Origin: Gnetum montanum
Taxonomy: Eukaryota > Streptophyta > Gnetopsida > Gnetales > Gnetaceae
NCBI GenBank assembly: GCA_015680685.1
Contig: MNCI01028922.1
Location: 182,720 to 246,719, forward strand
Direction: 5' to 3'
DNA: 64,000 nt
This document shows, piece after piece, positions 47,120-58,072 of the stretch. The stretch's first letter is position 1; every line of letters starts with the position of its first letter. The translations under genes were made by a program, and so were the position numbers. The notes beneath the pieces are model-generated. The model saw nothing but the letters and a program-made list of their open reading frames with translations. It was not told where the DNA came from and did not search any database.

Positions 47120-47803
47120 GGTGAGAAAGTACTAAAAATATCTAAATGATATTGTAAAAGGTTAAATGAAGTGCAAGTTCCAACAACTAGAATTTAAAAA
47201 TGGCTAAAAAACATAAAAATGGCTAAAATGGGTTACTTATTATAAATAGTAAGTGGCTACCAAAAGGGATATACCCCTTTACTAAATATGGAAAATAGGT
47301 GGTATCACACTCCATCCACTTCTAGTTTCCTAGCTGCACTTACGCTAGGGTGTACTAGTGGGGGAAAGAAAGGGGGCAAGATGGAAGGTCTTATAGGTTT
47401 CTGTTCAATGTTGGTGTGGGGGAAGGGGTTGATACCCAAACTGAAAACTTTGATTTTTTACAAAAAAAAATGCCTTTGGAAAGCTACCAATTCTCACTTC
47501 AAGGGAGGATGGGAATTTAGGTGTTAAATCCACCAACATTGGAAAGACTAAGAAAGTTTTGGAAGCAAGAGAGATATGGTATCCACACTAGCCTTTAGCT
47601 TTGAAATTCATAGCAGGTGTTGTGAAAGTCTAAAATCCAAACACCTACAACTTCCATGTTGAGGATTTTTTTGTAGGGGTATGATTGGCAATGTTGATTG
47701 ATGAGTAGAGTTTAAAGGTTTTTGCTATAAAAATAAAAAATTTTAAAAAGACAAGCAACATTGGCAATGGGGCAAACAAATTTTGATGCAAAAATTAGGC
47801 AAA
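47120..47803 (-). other. Leader of element B
   Basis: Untranslated leader between primer-binding site and gag. No extra open frame like the ORF1 of legume Ogre elements is visible. The plus-strand open frame at 47,288-47,527 shows no recognisable domain and I treat it as chance. Confidence 0.45.
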
Positions 47804-47822
47804 GGCCCTTCTTCTAGTGCCA
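47804..47822 (-). promoter_or_regulatory. Primer-binding-site candidate of element B
   Basis: The minus strand reads TGGCACTAGAAGAAGGGCC, ten bases inside the end of the 5' LTR. It begins with the TGG that pairs with the CCA end of a tRNA. Family 2 has a near-identical site at 24,237-24,253. The tRNA identity is not determined. Confidence 0.7.
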
Positions 47823-47832
47823 AAAAAGCTAT

Positions 47833-49204
47833 TGCAACCAAAAACCTTGACTATTGGAGGAATCGAGTAATTTCCGATGTGTGCAATACTTAACCTCATA
47901 TCTCTAGGGCCTCTATGAAAAATGAGATCCTTGGTGCCTTGGAAGATCTAGCAGATCACCTAGGGACCTCCAAAATGCAAACAAGAGCAATGTAAATAAA
48001 ATGCAAAAATACAGATATGAGAGAAATTATGCCAAAACACGATAAACAATGAAACCTTCACACAAATAAAATTATAATCTTTATTGCAAAAGAATAAAGG
48101 GGGTATAGAAAATGGGTACAAGATTTCCCTTAGCAGTAGGGAGATTCATTGGGATGGGGGTTCACAATCCATTGAAGGTTATGTAATCCACTCCATAATC
48201 TGAATGTTCTACCACTCTCAATGTTATTGAACCTTCACTACTACCATACTTGATCTACAACATTGTTGATGCAAGGGGGATGAGAGATGTGAGGGATTTT
48301 GGATAGCCAAGTGAGCAGTGTTGGGATTTTGGGTTCCAAGATAACAATGGTTGCAAGGGGCTCCATGCTAAGAGGATTTGAGAGGCTATTTTTTTTGCAA
48401 GATTACAAGAGCTCTCAAAATGCCAAAGGGTGAAACTACCAAAAATGTGGAACCATTTCATGGTGTAGGGGGTTGACTTTTATAAGGTTTTGTTCATAAT
48501 TTTTGCTGCAAATTAGCTACAAAGTTCTGATATGCTCAAGTGAGGTAGATGTCCAAATCAATGGAGGTTACCATATATGGTAAGTGTCATATCTCCATGG
48601 CCATTTTTCTACTAAATATAGTAAATAGGAATTTTATCTATGCTAGCTTTGTCCACCCACTCTAGGCCTCTCAACTGCAACATTGACATGCATGATCCTC
48701 ACTAAATTTGGTGCATGTGTTTAAATCTTGTCCATGAAGTATCCATGATGAGGGTATGAAGTATCAATGTTGGAGGTGATGTATCAATGCTGGAGGTAAT
48801 GCCCCTTCCCCCCCTCCCATGCTGAGCATAGATGCTTCCACACTAGGCATAAATGCTATTACATCCCTTCATGCTAGGAGTAGGTGATTCATACCCCCAT
48901 GTAGGTGTTTCCAGCATAGAAGATTCTATAACCCCCATAAAACCCATCAAGATGCCAATTTAGGCATCCCAAAAGGCATTTTTAACCCCCCCACCCCCAA
49001 GCCCAAATATAGACATTATCTGACTTTTTTCACTTGGGGGATGAGGCTTGGACCACTTATGAGGAATTTTTCAATCCTAAAAGTATAAATTATGTGAGAT
49101 TGCACCTCATGGGTTACAATCTTCACATTTACAAAGAAGTTTTTCCTTAGGTTTCAAGGGATGAGGTTACAAAGGTTACAACATGTGAATTTGGTGGTGT
49201 TTCA
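47833..49204 (-). mobile_element. 5' LTR of element B
   Basis: The sense strand starts TGAAACACC (49,204) and ends GGTTGCA (47,833), 1,372 bp. It is followed in sense by a ten-base spacer and the primer-binding site. It is close in length to the LTR of element A (1,381 bp) and collinear with the 3' LTR at 27,371-29,094. A TATA candidate CTTATAAAAG is at about 48,476-48,485 on the minus strand. A possible polyadenylation signal AATAAAG follows in sense at about 48,080-48,086. Confidence 0.88.
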
Positions 49205-49559
49205 AGCATCGTGTCATCATTACATGATCAATCAAATATCACTAACCTATAATCACATAACATAGTCTACCAAACATCATTGATATGATATATATAAATG
49301 TACATAATGGCATGTAATTTGAGATCATCCATGCTCAATGCTTAGTCTTCCCCCACAACCCTCATGACCCATTGGTCAAAAGCACCATACTACATGCCTA
49401 ACAAGATCAATGTGCATAATGATGGTAATTCATAATCATATATATAATATAATCAAATATTAGAAAATATATCACTAAAATAATCTAACTATGTGCCCCC
49501 ATGACTCTTAACCGAATCTAACTACACATACATAACATAATACAATAACATCAAGTAAC
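49205..49559. other. Flank of element B, no gene seen
   Basis: AT-rich sequence between element B and the LINE fragment. It could be the 3' tail of that LINE. No other signal. Confidence 0.35.
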
Positions 49560-49990
49560 TACTATGAAGGGTTACAATAGTGAAGAAAGTTATTAGAAGA
49601 ATAACTATTATCATGTTTATGTTTTCCTTGAATAGCTCTATTTCTAAAAAAGTGCATCCAAACATCATCTCCATCAATGCATATTATAATCCATTTTGCT
49701 AAAAGAAAAATGCCATGCTTATAATAATTAATGAGGCCAAGTTATCCATCTTTCTTACTAGTAGTGCAAATATCCCAAGCAACTTTAAAAACTTCTTTAC
49801 TATTTTACTTAACAAACCAAAGAAGTAGATTATAAATTTAATCAATTCTATCATAAGAAGCTTTTTTATGAGCCCAAAAGCTAGAATAATGAACAAGATT
49901 CTTTTTAGTTTTATCAAACACATATTTATATATGTATATGCAATAGTAATAACTTTAACATTAGCATTTTGATCAATCAAAGCAAACCTT
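49560..49990 (-). pseudogene. L1-type LINE fragment, C-terminal part of ORF2
   Basis: On the minus strand, mixed frames give SFWAHKKASYDRIN, VFKVAWDICTTSKKDG-LGLIN, YKHGIFLLAKWIIICIDGDD and WMHFFRNRAIQGKHK (about 49,880-49,610). This is the region after the RT domain in plant L1 LINEs, where a W-x-x-C-x-P-K-x-E-G-GLGL pattern precedes the zinc-binding segment. Only this C-terminal piece remains and it is frameshifted. L1 elements are often 5'-truncated on insertion, which fits. Confidence 0.65.
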
Positions 49991-50298
49991 CATAAAGTCA
50001 AAATTCATTCTAAGGTGTACAATTTCTCATATTTAAATTTACACTATTTATTTCCTTCTTGACCAAAAAAATAAAATAAAATAAAAAATTCTTATTGTAA
50101 ACACTGTTACTTGTCAATTTTACATCATAATATGTGTTCATTGAAATTTGGATTACCTACTTCAAAATCAAAGTTTTACTTCCTAGCTAAATGATGCGAT
50201 AGAAAAGCATAATATTCAAGTTACTCATGCAAAGTACCATGAGTGCCCTATATATGCCAAGTACAATATGCCCTAACTTATTATACTTGGCATTTATC

Positions 50299-50424
50299 AA
50301 AATTTAGAGTTCTCAAATTTATAGTTCACTTACAAATGATAGTCCACTGTGGTCTATATGTAGGGTTTATATATACATCACTATGCAATGTCAATCATTT
50401 GTAAATCAACTCTAAATTTTTATG
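50299..50424. repeat. Imperfect inverted repeat (possible small foldback element)
   Basis: The left arm (AAAATTTAGAGTT then TTACAAATGAT) is repeated in reverse on the right (ATCATTTGTAA then AACTCTAAATTTTT). The loop is about 45 bp. No clear target-site duplication was identified, so classification as a MITE is only a possibility. Confidence 0.5.
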
Positions 50425-50681
50425 TCTAATCTAAAGAATATTTTAAAATTTCATGCATTTTTGAGTTCTTAAATCTTCCATTGATTTTTCAAAATGCTAA
50501 TATATTGTTATTATTTTTAGTCTCATTAAGCATATAAAATCTATTTCTATAGCATTTGATTTTTAGAGATGCTTTTGTGTTAAAATCAATCTTTGTAATT
50601 GTAAAAATAAATTGGTATTAGAAACAAGTGGAAAGACATACATTTATCCTATTGCATATTATAATTTTTCTAACTCCTCCA

Positions 50682-50686
50682 ACATT
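50682..50686. repeat. Target-site duplication ACATT, left
   Basis: Identical to 53,638-53,642, bordering the TG...CA ends of the 2,951-bp solo LTR. Confidence 0.85.
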
Positions 50687-53637
50687 TGTAACACCCCATA
50701 TTTTTAGATGTTTTTATTAGTATCTCTTTTTTAGTATTTTTGTATACGATGTTGCCTAGTTGTATGTTGTGCTTTGGTCATGTTGTTGGCTAGATAGATT
50801 TTCCAACTTTGTACATCATATGATTAATTTATTTTATATTTATGCATTAATTTAGTTGTATTTTTTTATTATTATGTTTTAATATATTCTTCTATCTAAT
50901 GTGTAATAACTCAATGGATGAATTTTGGCAGGTCCTTATGGAGGCTATGGTATGGGCCTAGAAAGACATGTGATTCATGGTTAATTTTTGAAGTGAGCTT
51001 AGTACTTTATTTTCTTTAATTTAATTTGTTAGGATATGTGGTAATCTTTTATGTTTTAGTCTTTGGCATGTGCCTTTTTGGTTATAATAGTTAGATACAT
51101 TTCTAGAGTTTAGCATTAGTTTTAACAATTATCTATTTATGCTATATTGGAATTTTTCAAATGTTTTGCTATAACAAAACCATCATACTTCTTTTACTTG
51201 GATACTTTAACATCCAATTTCTTGAACAAGGAGGTGCTACTAGATTGAAGACTTATGACAATACATGTTTTGCTATTTTGTGAGCTCTAGCTAGCAAGAG
51301 TTTATATCTGAGCTTTGTCCATTGTTTGAATGTTGAGATTTGATTTCCAGGTGAGTAATCTTCAAAATTTTTCTTATTTTTTCTATTTTGTAGGATTTTT
51401 TACATAATCAATGTGGGTTGGGTATTATTTAATTTTACAAATCTATATGAACTTTTTTGGATGAGAATTTGGATTTTCCTTTGGTCATTATATTTCATAT
51501 CCATGTAATTTTATTTTTTATTCTTGTGATGCTTTGTTTTATTCATTTTCTATTTGCTAATTTTAGGTTTAAGGATTTTGTGAGAATAAACCATCAACAA
51601 TTTTGGACCTAGATGTTATTTGTACGATCAATGTTTTATTTCTATCACATTCATTATAGTGTTAATTCTTTTGGGGTTTTAGTCAATTCATGAGATTTTA
51701 ATTTTTCTAAGTTTTGAGAGTTTCTGATGATTTTTCTTCAAGTTTTACATCCTATTCACCATGTTGTTAATCTGTGACATCTTTCCCTTCATTTGTTGAG
51801 TCATTAGTACTAGTTGGATCTTGTCTTTCTTGTTTTTAATTATCCTTGTTAACTATATCTCTTTTGCTAATTTCTTTCTGCCATTGTTAATATTTTCATA
51901 GATTCCACATAAAATCACAAGTCATGATATGATTGCTAACACTAACCACAAGTTATGGTCAAGTTGTAGTCATCAACCATGAGTCATGATGGAATTATGG
52001 TGGAGTTATAATCAATATTTAGCTATGTTGTATCAATTCTAGTCTTTATTTTATGAAACTTACAATACAAAAAGTCATGGTCTAGTCATGGTAAGATCAT
52101 GGTAGAATCTTGATCAAGCCTTTTCTACCATTCTTATCATTTTATATTATTTTGAAAAGTTTCTTGCCAACCATGAGTCATGGTAAGATCATGGTCCATT
52201 ACAATGAGTTGTGGTAAATTGATGGTGTGTTTTTGTCATCGTATTAATCTTTTTAAGTCATTCCTTGATCTTCCTAATTAACCATCACCACAATTCATGA
52301 TTGAGGCTTTTTATCTCAATGCCTATCAATCAATATTATAAGGATAGCATGATTCATGGTTTAATTAGAGTTGGGTTATCCCTTAATGATGTTGATACTT
52401 AGTTTGGCTTAGACCAATACTTTTTGCTCTTGTTCAACTTAATTTGTAGGTCAATACTTTGTTGGCTTATCAATCTTAGTATGGAGTCAATTATTAAACT
52501 TCTTGAATATTGCTCATAGTCCTCCACCATTAACATTTGGTTTGGCTTATTTGGATGTTTGGTTATTAGGAACTAGCACCAAGTTGTATGGCCAATTGGA
52601 GATAGACTCCTTAGAGATGTTTGGTATTTAACCCCTACTAGGATGCATCAATGTGGCTTTTGTTGTAGGCTCCATCCTAAATAAAAGGATGATCCATGGC
52701 TTATTGGTTTTTTTCTTTGGTTTAATTTCTCTAGAACAGTAGAGGTAAGTTCTGGGTGGCACCTCTAGCACCAGTATTTTGGTTAAGACTAATAATAAAT
52801 CCATGTGCATGATAGTTTGATTTTTCATTTGGAATTTGAAAAAATTGAGCAAGTATACATGACAACAATTGACAGATTCAAAACTAAGTTCAATGCATGC
52901 TAGCTTTCTTATTTCTAGGTTGATGAGTGGAGGGGGAAATTCAGTTTGATCAAAATGTTTTGGTATTGATTTGATATGGATTTGGGCTCTTACATGTATG
53001 GTTTATTTATGAATTATAACATGTTTTGTAGGCCAACATTCCTCACCTAGCCACCATGATATTTATCCTCAATTCAGCCAAAGAAGATACCAAGGTTCCT
53101 CACTCATTGTATAATAATCCCCTCATTTAGTCATAGGTCATTAGGGTTAAGTTGAGCAAGGTGATCTTTGGTAATTTCACTAATTTAGAGATTTTATGTT
53201 TATGTTATTCTAACTTAGAAATTTATCTTTATGTTATGTATGAGAATTTTGATAGCCATGTTCAAATACATCTGTCTCTATATTTTATGTACTGAATTAT
53301 GTTTGATTATGTATGGATGAACATATTTGGATTATGTTGGTTATCTAAAAAAAAGCTTTTTAATTTTCAATTTATGATGTTTTATCTCTTTCTAGTCTAT
53401 TTTAATTTTTAGATTTGTATTTAATTATGTATTAATTAATTATATTTCATATCTTCCACTATTTTGGTTCCTTACTTTCCTTCTCGTCATGGTTTCACTG
53501 TAAGTTTCCTTTTATTTTCTTTTTGCTACATTAGTCTCATTTCAATTTTCATTTTCTCTTCCATGACCAATCATTCAATAGAGATTCTACACCCAACATA
53601 TTTTCTTCAACCTAAGACTGTGAGTGAGGATGTTACA
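50687..53637. mobile_element. Long solo LTR (2,951 bp) with perfect target-site duplication
   Basis: It starts TGTAACACCCC and ends GGATGTTACA, so the ends are TGTAACA/TGTTACA inverted repeats. It is flanked by ACATT on both sides (50,682-50,686 and 53,638-53,642). The TGTAACACCCC start is frequent in LTRs of plant Ty3/gypsy chromoviruses such as Tekay/Del, which also have LTRs of about this length; that family assignment is inference. No internal coding region, primer-binding site or second LTR is present, so it is a solo LTR left by recombination. CpG sites are scarce, so it is old. Confidence 0.85.
51930..52230. repeat. Irregular short repeats within the long solo LTR
   Basis: Phrases such as GAGTCATGGTAAGATCATGG and CATGAGTCATGATGGAATTA recur about eight times at irregular spacing. 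Likely degenerate minisatellite-type DNA in the LTR. Confidence 0.55.
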
Positions 53638-53642
53638 ACATT
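53638..53642. repeat. Target-site duplication ACATT, right
   Basis: Matches 50,682-50,686. Confidence 0.85.
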
Positions 53643-54334
53643 TTTCATCATGAAAATCATTTATTTAATGCATGTTCTTTTCTCCTCAAAGAAAAAATGC
53701 TAAGAAGAGAGACAATATGTTAAAGTCAAAAATGGAAACAAACAAGATGAGTTGAAGGATAGAAAAATATAAGTAACAAAAGAAAAATCCAAAAGGAACA
53801 CAAGCCTCCATGAATGTTTTTAGCCTTACTATAGGAAGTATTAATTAGTTCGCACAAATAGTTCATATAAGAAATCCATCCTCATCCAACAAGAACAATG
53901 TTAACTCAAATATCATAAATTAAATAGCTTATAATTTATGGTAAAATTATTAGTATAGTTTTTCCTCAAGCATCAAAGCAATGATACACATGACACCTTC
54001 ACTTTTAAGTGAATCTACCTTTTCTAAGGTTGCTACTTCATCACAATTTTACATAAAAAGGATAAAGGACTATATATATGTACTATGGTAACGTGTTCTA
54101 GCTATATCAAGGATTGTTATGGTTCATATATGTGTGTGCACACATGCACTATCTATGATCTAAGTATATATGGTATGTTGGTCCGATTTCATATGTCATG
54201 TTGTATCTCTTATGTTAGCCTAGTGATAAGATTCTTGATTTGGTAAATGCAAGATATGGATTCAATTCTAGTAGATAATACAAAGTTATAAAGTTATAAT
54301 TTGCCTATATATCCTGGGGGAGGGGGTGGTAAAT
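53643..54334. other. Spacer, no gene seen
   Basis: AT-rich DNA between two solo LTRs. No supported feature. Confidence 0.4.
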
Positions 54335-54339
54335 ATTGT
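54335..54339. repeat. Target-site duplication ATTGT, left
   Basis: Identical to 55,120-55,124. Confidence 0.85.
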
Positions 54340-55119
54340 TGATGAGTGGCAAGATACCCCTACACTCAACCATACAAATACGAGGGTTACACACGCGATC
54401 CGGTCGAACTCCAAGGACTAAGTGCTTACGCGCCTTATGGAACACTTAAGGTTATTCAATAATTGTCTTCCCAGACTTACTTGTATTGTCACGGTTGTAT
54501 GGTTAAGTAAGTCTGGGGTATGTGATTTTTATGTCTTTTATCTATTTATCGCCTATGCTAAGAGAGGAAAGGGTGAAGAGACTAACTAAATTTCACTAAC
54601 TAAGCTTTAATCGCCCTAGCATCAGTATCTGTTCCCACTTACCGTACACACCCTGAACTAGTGCAACGCTACTGGGATTACCAAACGCTATTCGTTACTG
54701 GGTTACCAAGCATAGCACATGTGCTCAAAGCGGTTGTACTGGATGCACTTAACTAGGAGTTGAGGGTTGAGAGAGATTAATTATCTAAGAAAGCATTTAA
54801 GCATTTAACATTAATTAAATCCTAATTAGCTTAGTCCATGCACTACAAGGTTTATCAGAAAGTTTGTCTTTATTTCCATACACAAATGTGTGCTTAGGTA
54901 CAATTTGCTCGAATAAAGATCCGTTCACTTTGAGACTCCTACTGCGGACACATGGAAATTATTCTATCTCTGGAATGGTAAAAATACCAGAGTTTCGCTA
55001 AGGGTCTAGATCTAGATGGAGAAACAAGGGAAGGCCACCTCTTATTTATAGATAAGGCGACGGGCTGCGATATCGCGTACGCAATATCGCAAGGAACAAT
55101 GCAATATCGTGTCCCATCA
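54340..55119 (-). mobile_element. Solo LTR D1 (780 bp), minus-sense
   Basis: The plus strand reads TGATGAGTGGC...GTGTCCCATCA, with TG...CA ends, flanked by ATTGT on both sides. It is homologous in reverse orientation to the solo LTR at 57,130-58,067 (shared end: CCCCTACACTCAACCATAC and its complement). A sense-strand TATA candidate TCTATAAATAAG is at 55,041-55,052. Palindromic GCGATATCGC and related sites lie just upstream in sense (55,066-55,110). CpG sites are well preserved, so the insertion is fairly young. Confidence 0.9.
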
Positions 55120-55124
55120 ATTGT
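55120..55124. repeat. Target-site duplication ATTGT, right
   Basis: Identical to 54,335-54,339. Confidence 0.85.
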
Positions 55125-55639
55125 GAAAAGAAAAGTTTCAACTTTGAACATCCTTGTACCCTAAACTTGTGATATGCATTCTTGATGTGCTTACTAGTTA
55201 TTGCGATTATTAAAGCATAATTTATCCTTGAGTCTATCCTTATATTTTTAGTAATTCTTGGAACCCAAAGTGGTACATTGTGACACTAATCAAGGCAATG
55301 TCATAATATTTTTCATTGTTCCTACCTTAAAAGTTAAGGTAGTTTCATAACATTTACTTTTTTCTCACCTTAAAACATTTTGCTATTTTAAGTATAGTGA
55401 TAGAGATTGAAAGGAGGTTGGTTAGGATCAAGTTGATATATGGCTATAAAACCTTACCAGATCTTATGGATGATTTATTTTTGAAATTTTATAGATGCTA
55501 AAGCATTCCTCAGATGTGATGCATAGAAGTCACAAGGTCCAGTTACTATGGAAAATATGCAAGGATTTGCCAAGACATAGAAATGACATACGACATCATC
55601 ATCCAAATGTTATGAAAAGTAGACAAGGGTTCCCACATC
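55125..55639. other. Spacer upstream of the RTE-type LINE
   Basis: No supported feature. It may include the LINE 5' end, whose start cannot be placed. Confidence 0.35.
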
Positions 55640-57124
55640 AAGTACAGGTGTGAATAAAGAAGCAAGTTGAGTGAAAGAAATTTTGAATGGTAACTTGGAA
55701 CATTGGCACTCTTAACAAAAAGACCTTTGAAATTACCAACACCATGAAAAGACAAAGAATCTACATTACCTACCTTCAAGAAATAAGATGGAAAGGGGAG
55801 AAAGCTACATATTTAGATTAGGATTATAAATTCTTTACTTAGGAAAAAGAAAATCACTAAAATGGTGTGGGAATCATCATTGATCAATCTATCAAAGATA
55901 AAGTGGTATAAGTATATCACCATGGTGATCGAATTATGGGCATCAAACTTGTACTTGGAAATCAAATAATCAACATCATCAATATATATGCTTTACAAAT
56001 TAGCTTATAAATTTTCATCAAGAACGATTTTTAGAATTCTATGAATAAGGTGCTTTAAGAAATTCCAAGCAAGAAAGCATATTCACTATAGGGAATTTTA
56101 ATAGTCAAAGAGAATCTATAAAATGAAATATGACAAGATTCATGGAGGGGATTTGGAGAGTGTAGTGATATGGGAGATTCACTACTACAATTTGTAAATG
56201 TCTGTGACCTTGAAATTGCAAATACTTATTTCAAGAAGAGGGAAAACATTTAATTACTTTTTTAAGAGTGGTATGAATAAAACACAAGTTTATTATTTCT
56301 TTTTGCACAAAAGAGATAGGCCATGTACAAAGACTACAAGGTCATACCTAGAGTGTGTCTTGCAACTTAGCATTAACAAATGGTTATGAATTTACCTATA
56401 CAAAGCTTCATAGATAGCATGAAAAAAGGGCCTAAATGCATAAAATGATTAAATTTTAAGGAAGATAACATCACCTTATTGAAATAAAAATTACTTCATA
56501 AAGGCACCTGGAATTGGGATTGTTCTACAAATTTAATTTGAAGAAAAATGAAAGGTTGCATTCTAAAAATTAGAAAGAACATTTTCGGTAAAATAAAAGA
56601 TAAAAAATACAATTCAAAGGAGACATGGTGATGGAATGATGAAGTGAAACATGCTATTCAAAACAAGAAAAAATGCTATAAGGAATGGCAAGAAAGTAGT
56701 AGCCAAGAAAACAGGCTAACAAACAAAATGACAAAAAAGGAGATAACCATAGTAGTATCCAAAGCTAAACATAAGGACATGGATAGCTTTTATGATAAAT
56801 TAGGAATAAAAGAAGGAAAAAATCTATTTATAAATTTTAAAAAATTAGAAAAAAGAAATATAAGGACATTGATCATGTCAAATACATCAAGGAAGTAAAT
56901 GAAAGAATTTTAATAAAAGATAATAAAATTTATTTTTGAGAATTATTAGATGAAGAATTCCTAAGAGAAGAAATTCATGAAAGAGAACCTAATTCTACTT
57001 TGGTTAATGAACTTTCCCTCTTTGAGGTGAAGAAAGCCTTATCAAAGATGAAAAATGGAATAGTTATTGGACCAGACAACATTTCTATATAAGATTGAAA
57101 AGCATTGGAAGATATAGGAGTTTC

Positions 57125-57129
57125 TTGGC
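57125..57129. repeat. Target-site duplication TTGGC, left
   Basis: Identical to 58,068-58,072. Removing the LTR and one copy rejoins the LINE reading (VSWL continuing into TQLFHK). Confidence 0.9.
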
Positions 57130-58067
57130 TGATGAATCGTGGTTTTCCACGTGCTAATATCATACACTTGTTAACTAGGTGTTGATATCGAACCCTTAAT
57201 AACCAGGCGCTGATATCGAACCCCTGTTATTGGACCCCTAATATCTAATGAATCTCGATATTGAACCCCCAATATTGCACCCACGACATCGCAACCTGGC
57301 TCGCGATATCGTATATGTGATATCGCGATTCCCATGTGAGCCTATAAATACATAATGGGGCACACAGGAAAGTAATGGTCAGTTGGTATTAGAGTAGGAT
57401 CTTTTTGTTAGTTTTTGCTCTCAACCCTTTCTCCCAGTGCATGCCTGCAGTGTGATGATTGTAATTCTATGGCACCTTTATTCGAGTGTGACGTACTTGG
57501 ACATGCACATGACCGGAAATAAAGCTCAAGATTACTTCATCATTGTAGCATTGACTTAGCTTAATTAGTTAATTTTTATTATTATTTATTTCTTTCGTAG
57601 TTAATATCTCTTCACCCTAAACTCCTTAAACACGGAATGAGTACGACTTAATCACAAACATTTAAGTGTGACTACTTGGTATCCCAATAGCATACCTAGG
57701 ACATGTGCTTGGTAATCCTAGTGGTAGTCATGCGTGAGGTCCAAGATATGTATGGATGATTAAGGGATGGATGCTCATTGCACTTAGGCTAGCTTAGATT
57801 CTCTCTCCCTTTTCCTCCTAGCTTAATTAAAGTTATTTTCCATTGCCTCCAAGAGTAGCATTAGGTTAGAAACCACATCATACACCTCACTCTGGACTAA
57901 AAAATATGTGAAAAAGAAAATACTAGCCTAGGTGGGAAGACAATGAACTGTGATCAGTGAGTAACTATCTAGATACCACAACTAGACTGTCTACAGAGTT
58001 TGACCAGATCGTGCATGAAACGCTCGTATTCGTATGGTTGAGTGTAGGGGTACCTCGCCACTTATCA
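57130..58067 (+). mobile_element. Solo LTR D2 (938 bp), plus-sense, inside the LINE
   Basis: TGATGAATCG...CACTTATCA, flanked by TTGGC on both sides. TATA box CTATAAAT at 57,342-57,349, with a palindromic CGCGATATCG and GATATCGCGA pair about 15-45 bases upstream (57,299-57,329), and further GATATCGAACCC repeats at 57,184-57,225. AATAAAG at about 57,520 may be the polyadenylation signal. CpG sites are retained. It belongs to the same family as D1 but is about 160 bp longer, mostly in the upstream part. Confidence 0.92.
57184..57330. repeat. GATATCG-containing repeat cluster in D2
   Basis: Phrases TGATATCGAACCCTTAATAA, TGATATCGAACCCCTGTTAT, CTCGATATTGAACCCC and two GCGATATCGC-like palindromes are clustered directly upstream of the TATA box. 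D1 retains only the promoter-proximal palindromes. Confidence 0.75.
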
Positions 58068-58072
58068 TTGGC
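58068..58072. repeat. Target-site duplication TTGGC, right
   Basis: Identical to 57,125-57,129. Confidence 0.9.

Larger units (their letters stand above)
27371..49204 (-). mobile_element. Element B: near-complete 21.8-kb Ogre-like Ty3/gypsy retrotransposon (family 1)
   Basis: In sense (descending) order: 5' LTR 49,204-47,833; primer-binding site; leader; gag from about 47,119; protease about 44,160-43,780; motif repeats; a block of about 9.8 kb with an antisense intron-bearing gene and a 187-bp-period array; pol from about 33,658 to 30,180; motif repeats; polypurine tract; 3' LTR from 29,094. The layout gag-protease / intron-sized block / RT-RNaseH-aRNaseH-integrase resembles Ogre elements, which reach similar lengths. 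The LTRs are visibly diverged (roughly one difference per ten bases by eye), so the insertion is old. The flank beyond 49,204 begins AGCAT. The matching side is lost with the 3' LTR end. Confidence 0.75.
49991..50686. other. AT-rich spacer
   Basis: No gene seen. Contains the imperfect foldback at 50,299-50,424. Confidence 0.4.

Noticed and set aside
52628-52852. 74-codon minus-strand open frame
   Set aside because: Lies inside the long solo LTR and shows no domain pattern; treated as chance.
55066-55110. GCGATATCGC palindromes as a replication origin or recombination site
   Set aside because: They lie in the U3 promoter region of an LTR in two copies; a promoter role is simpler.
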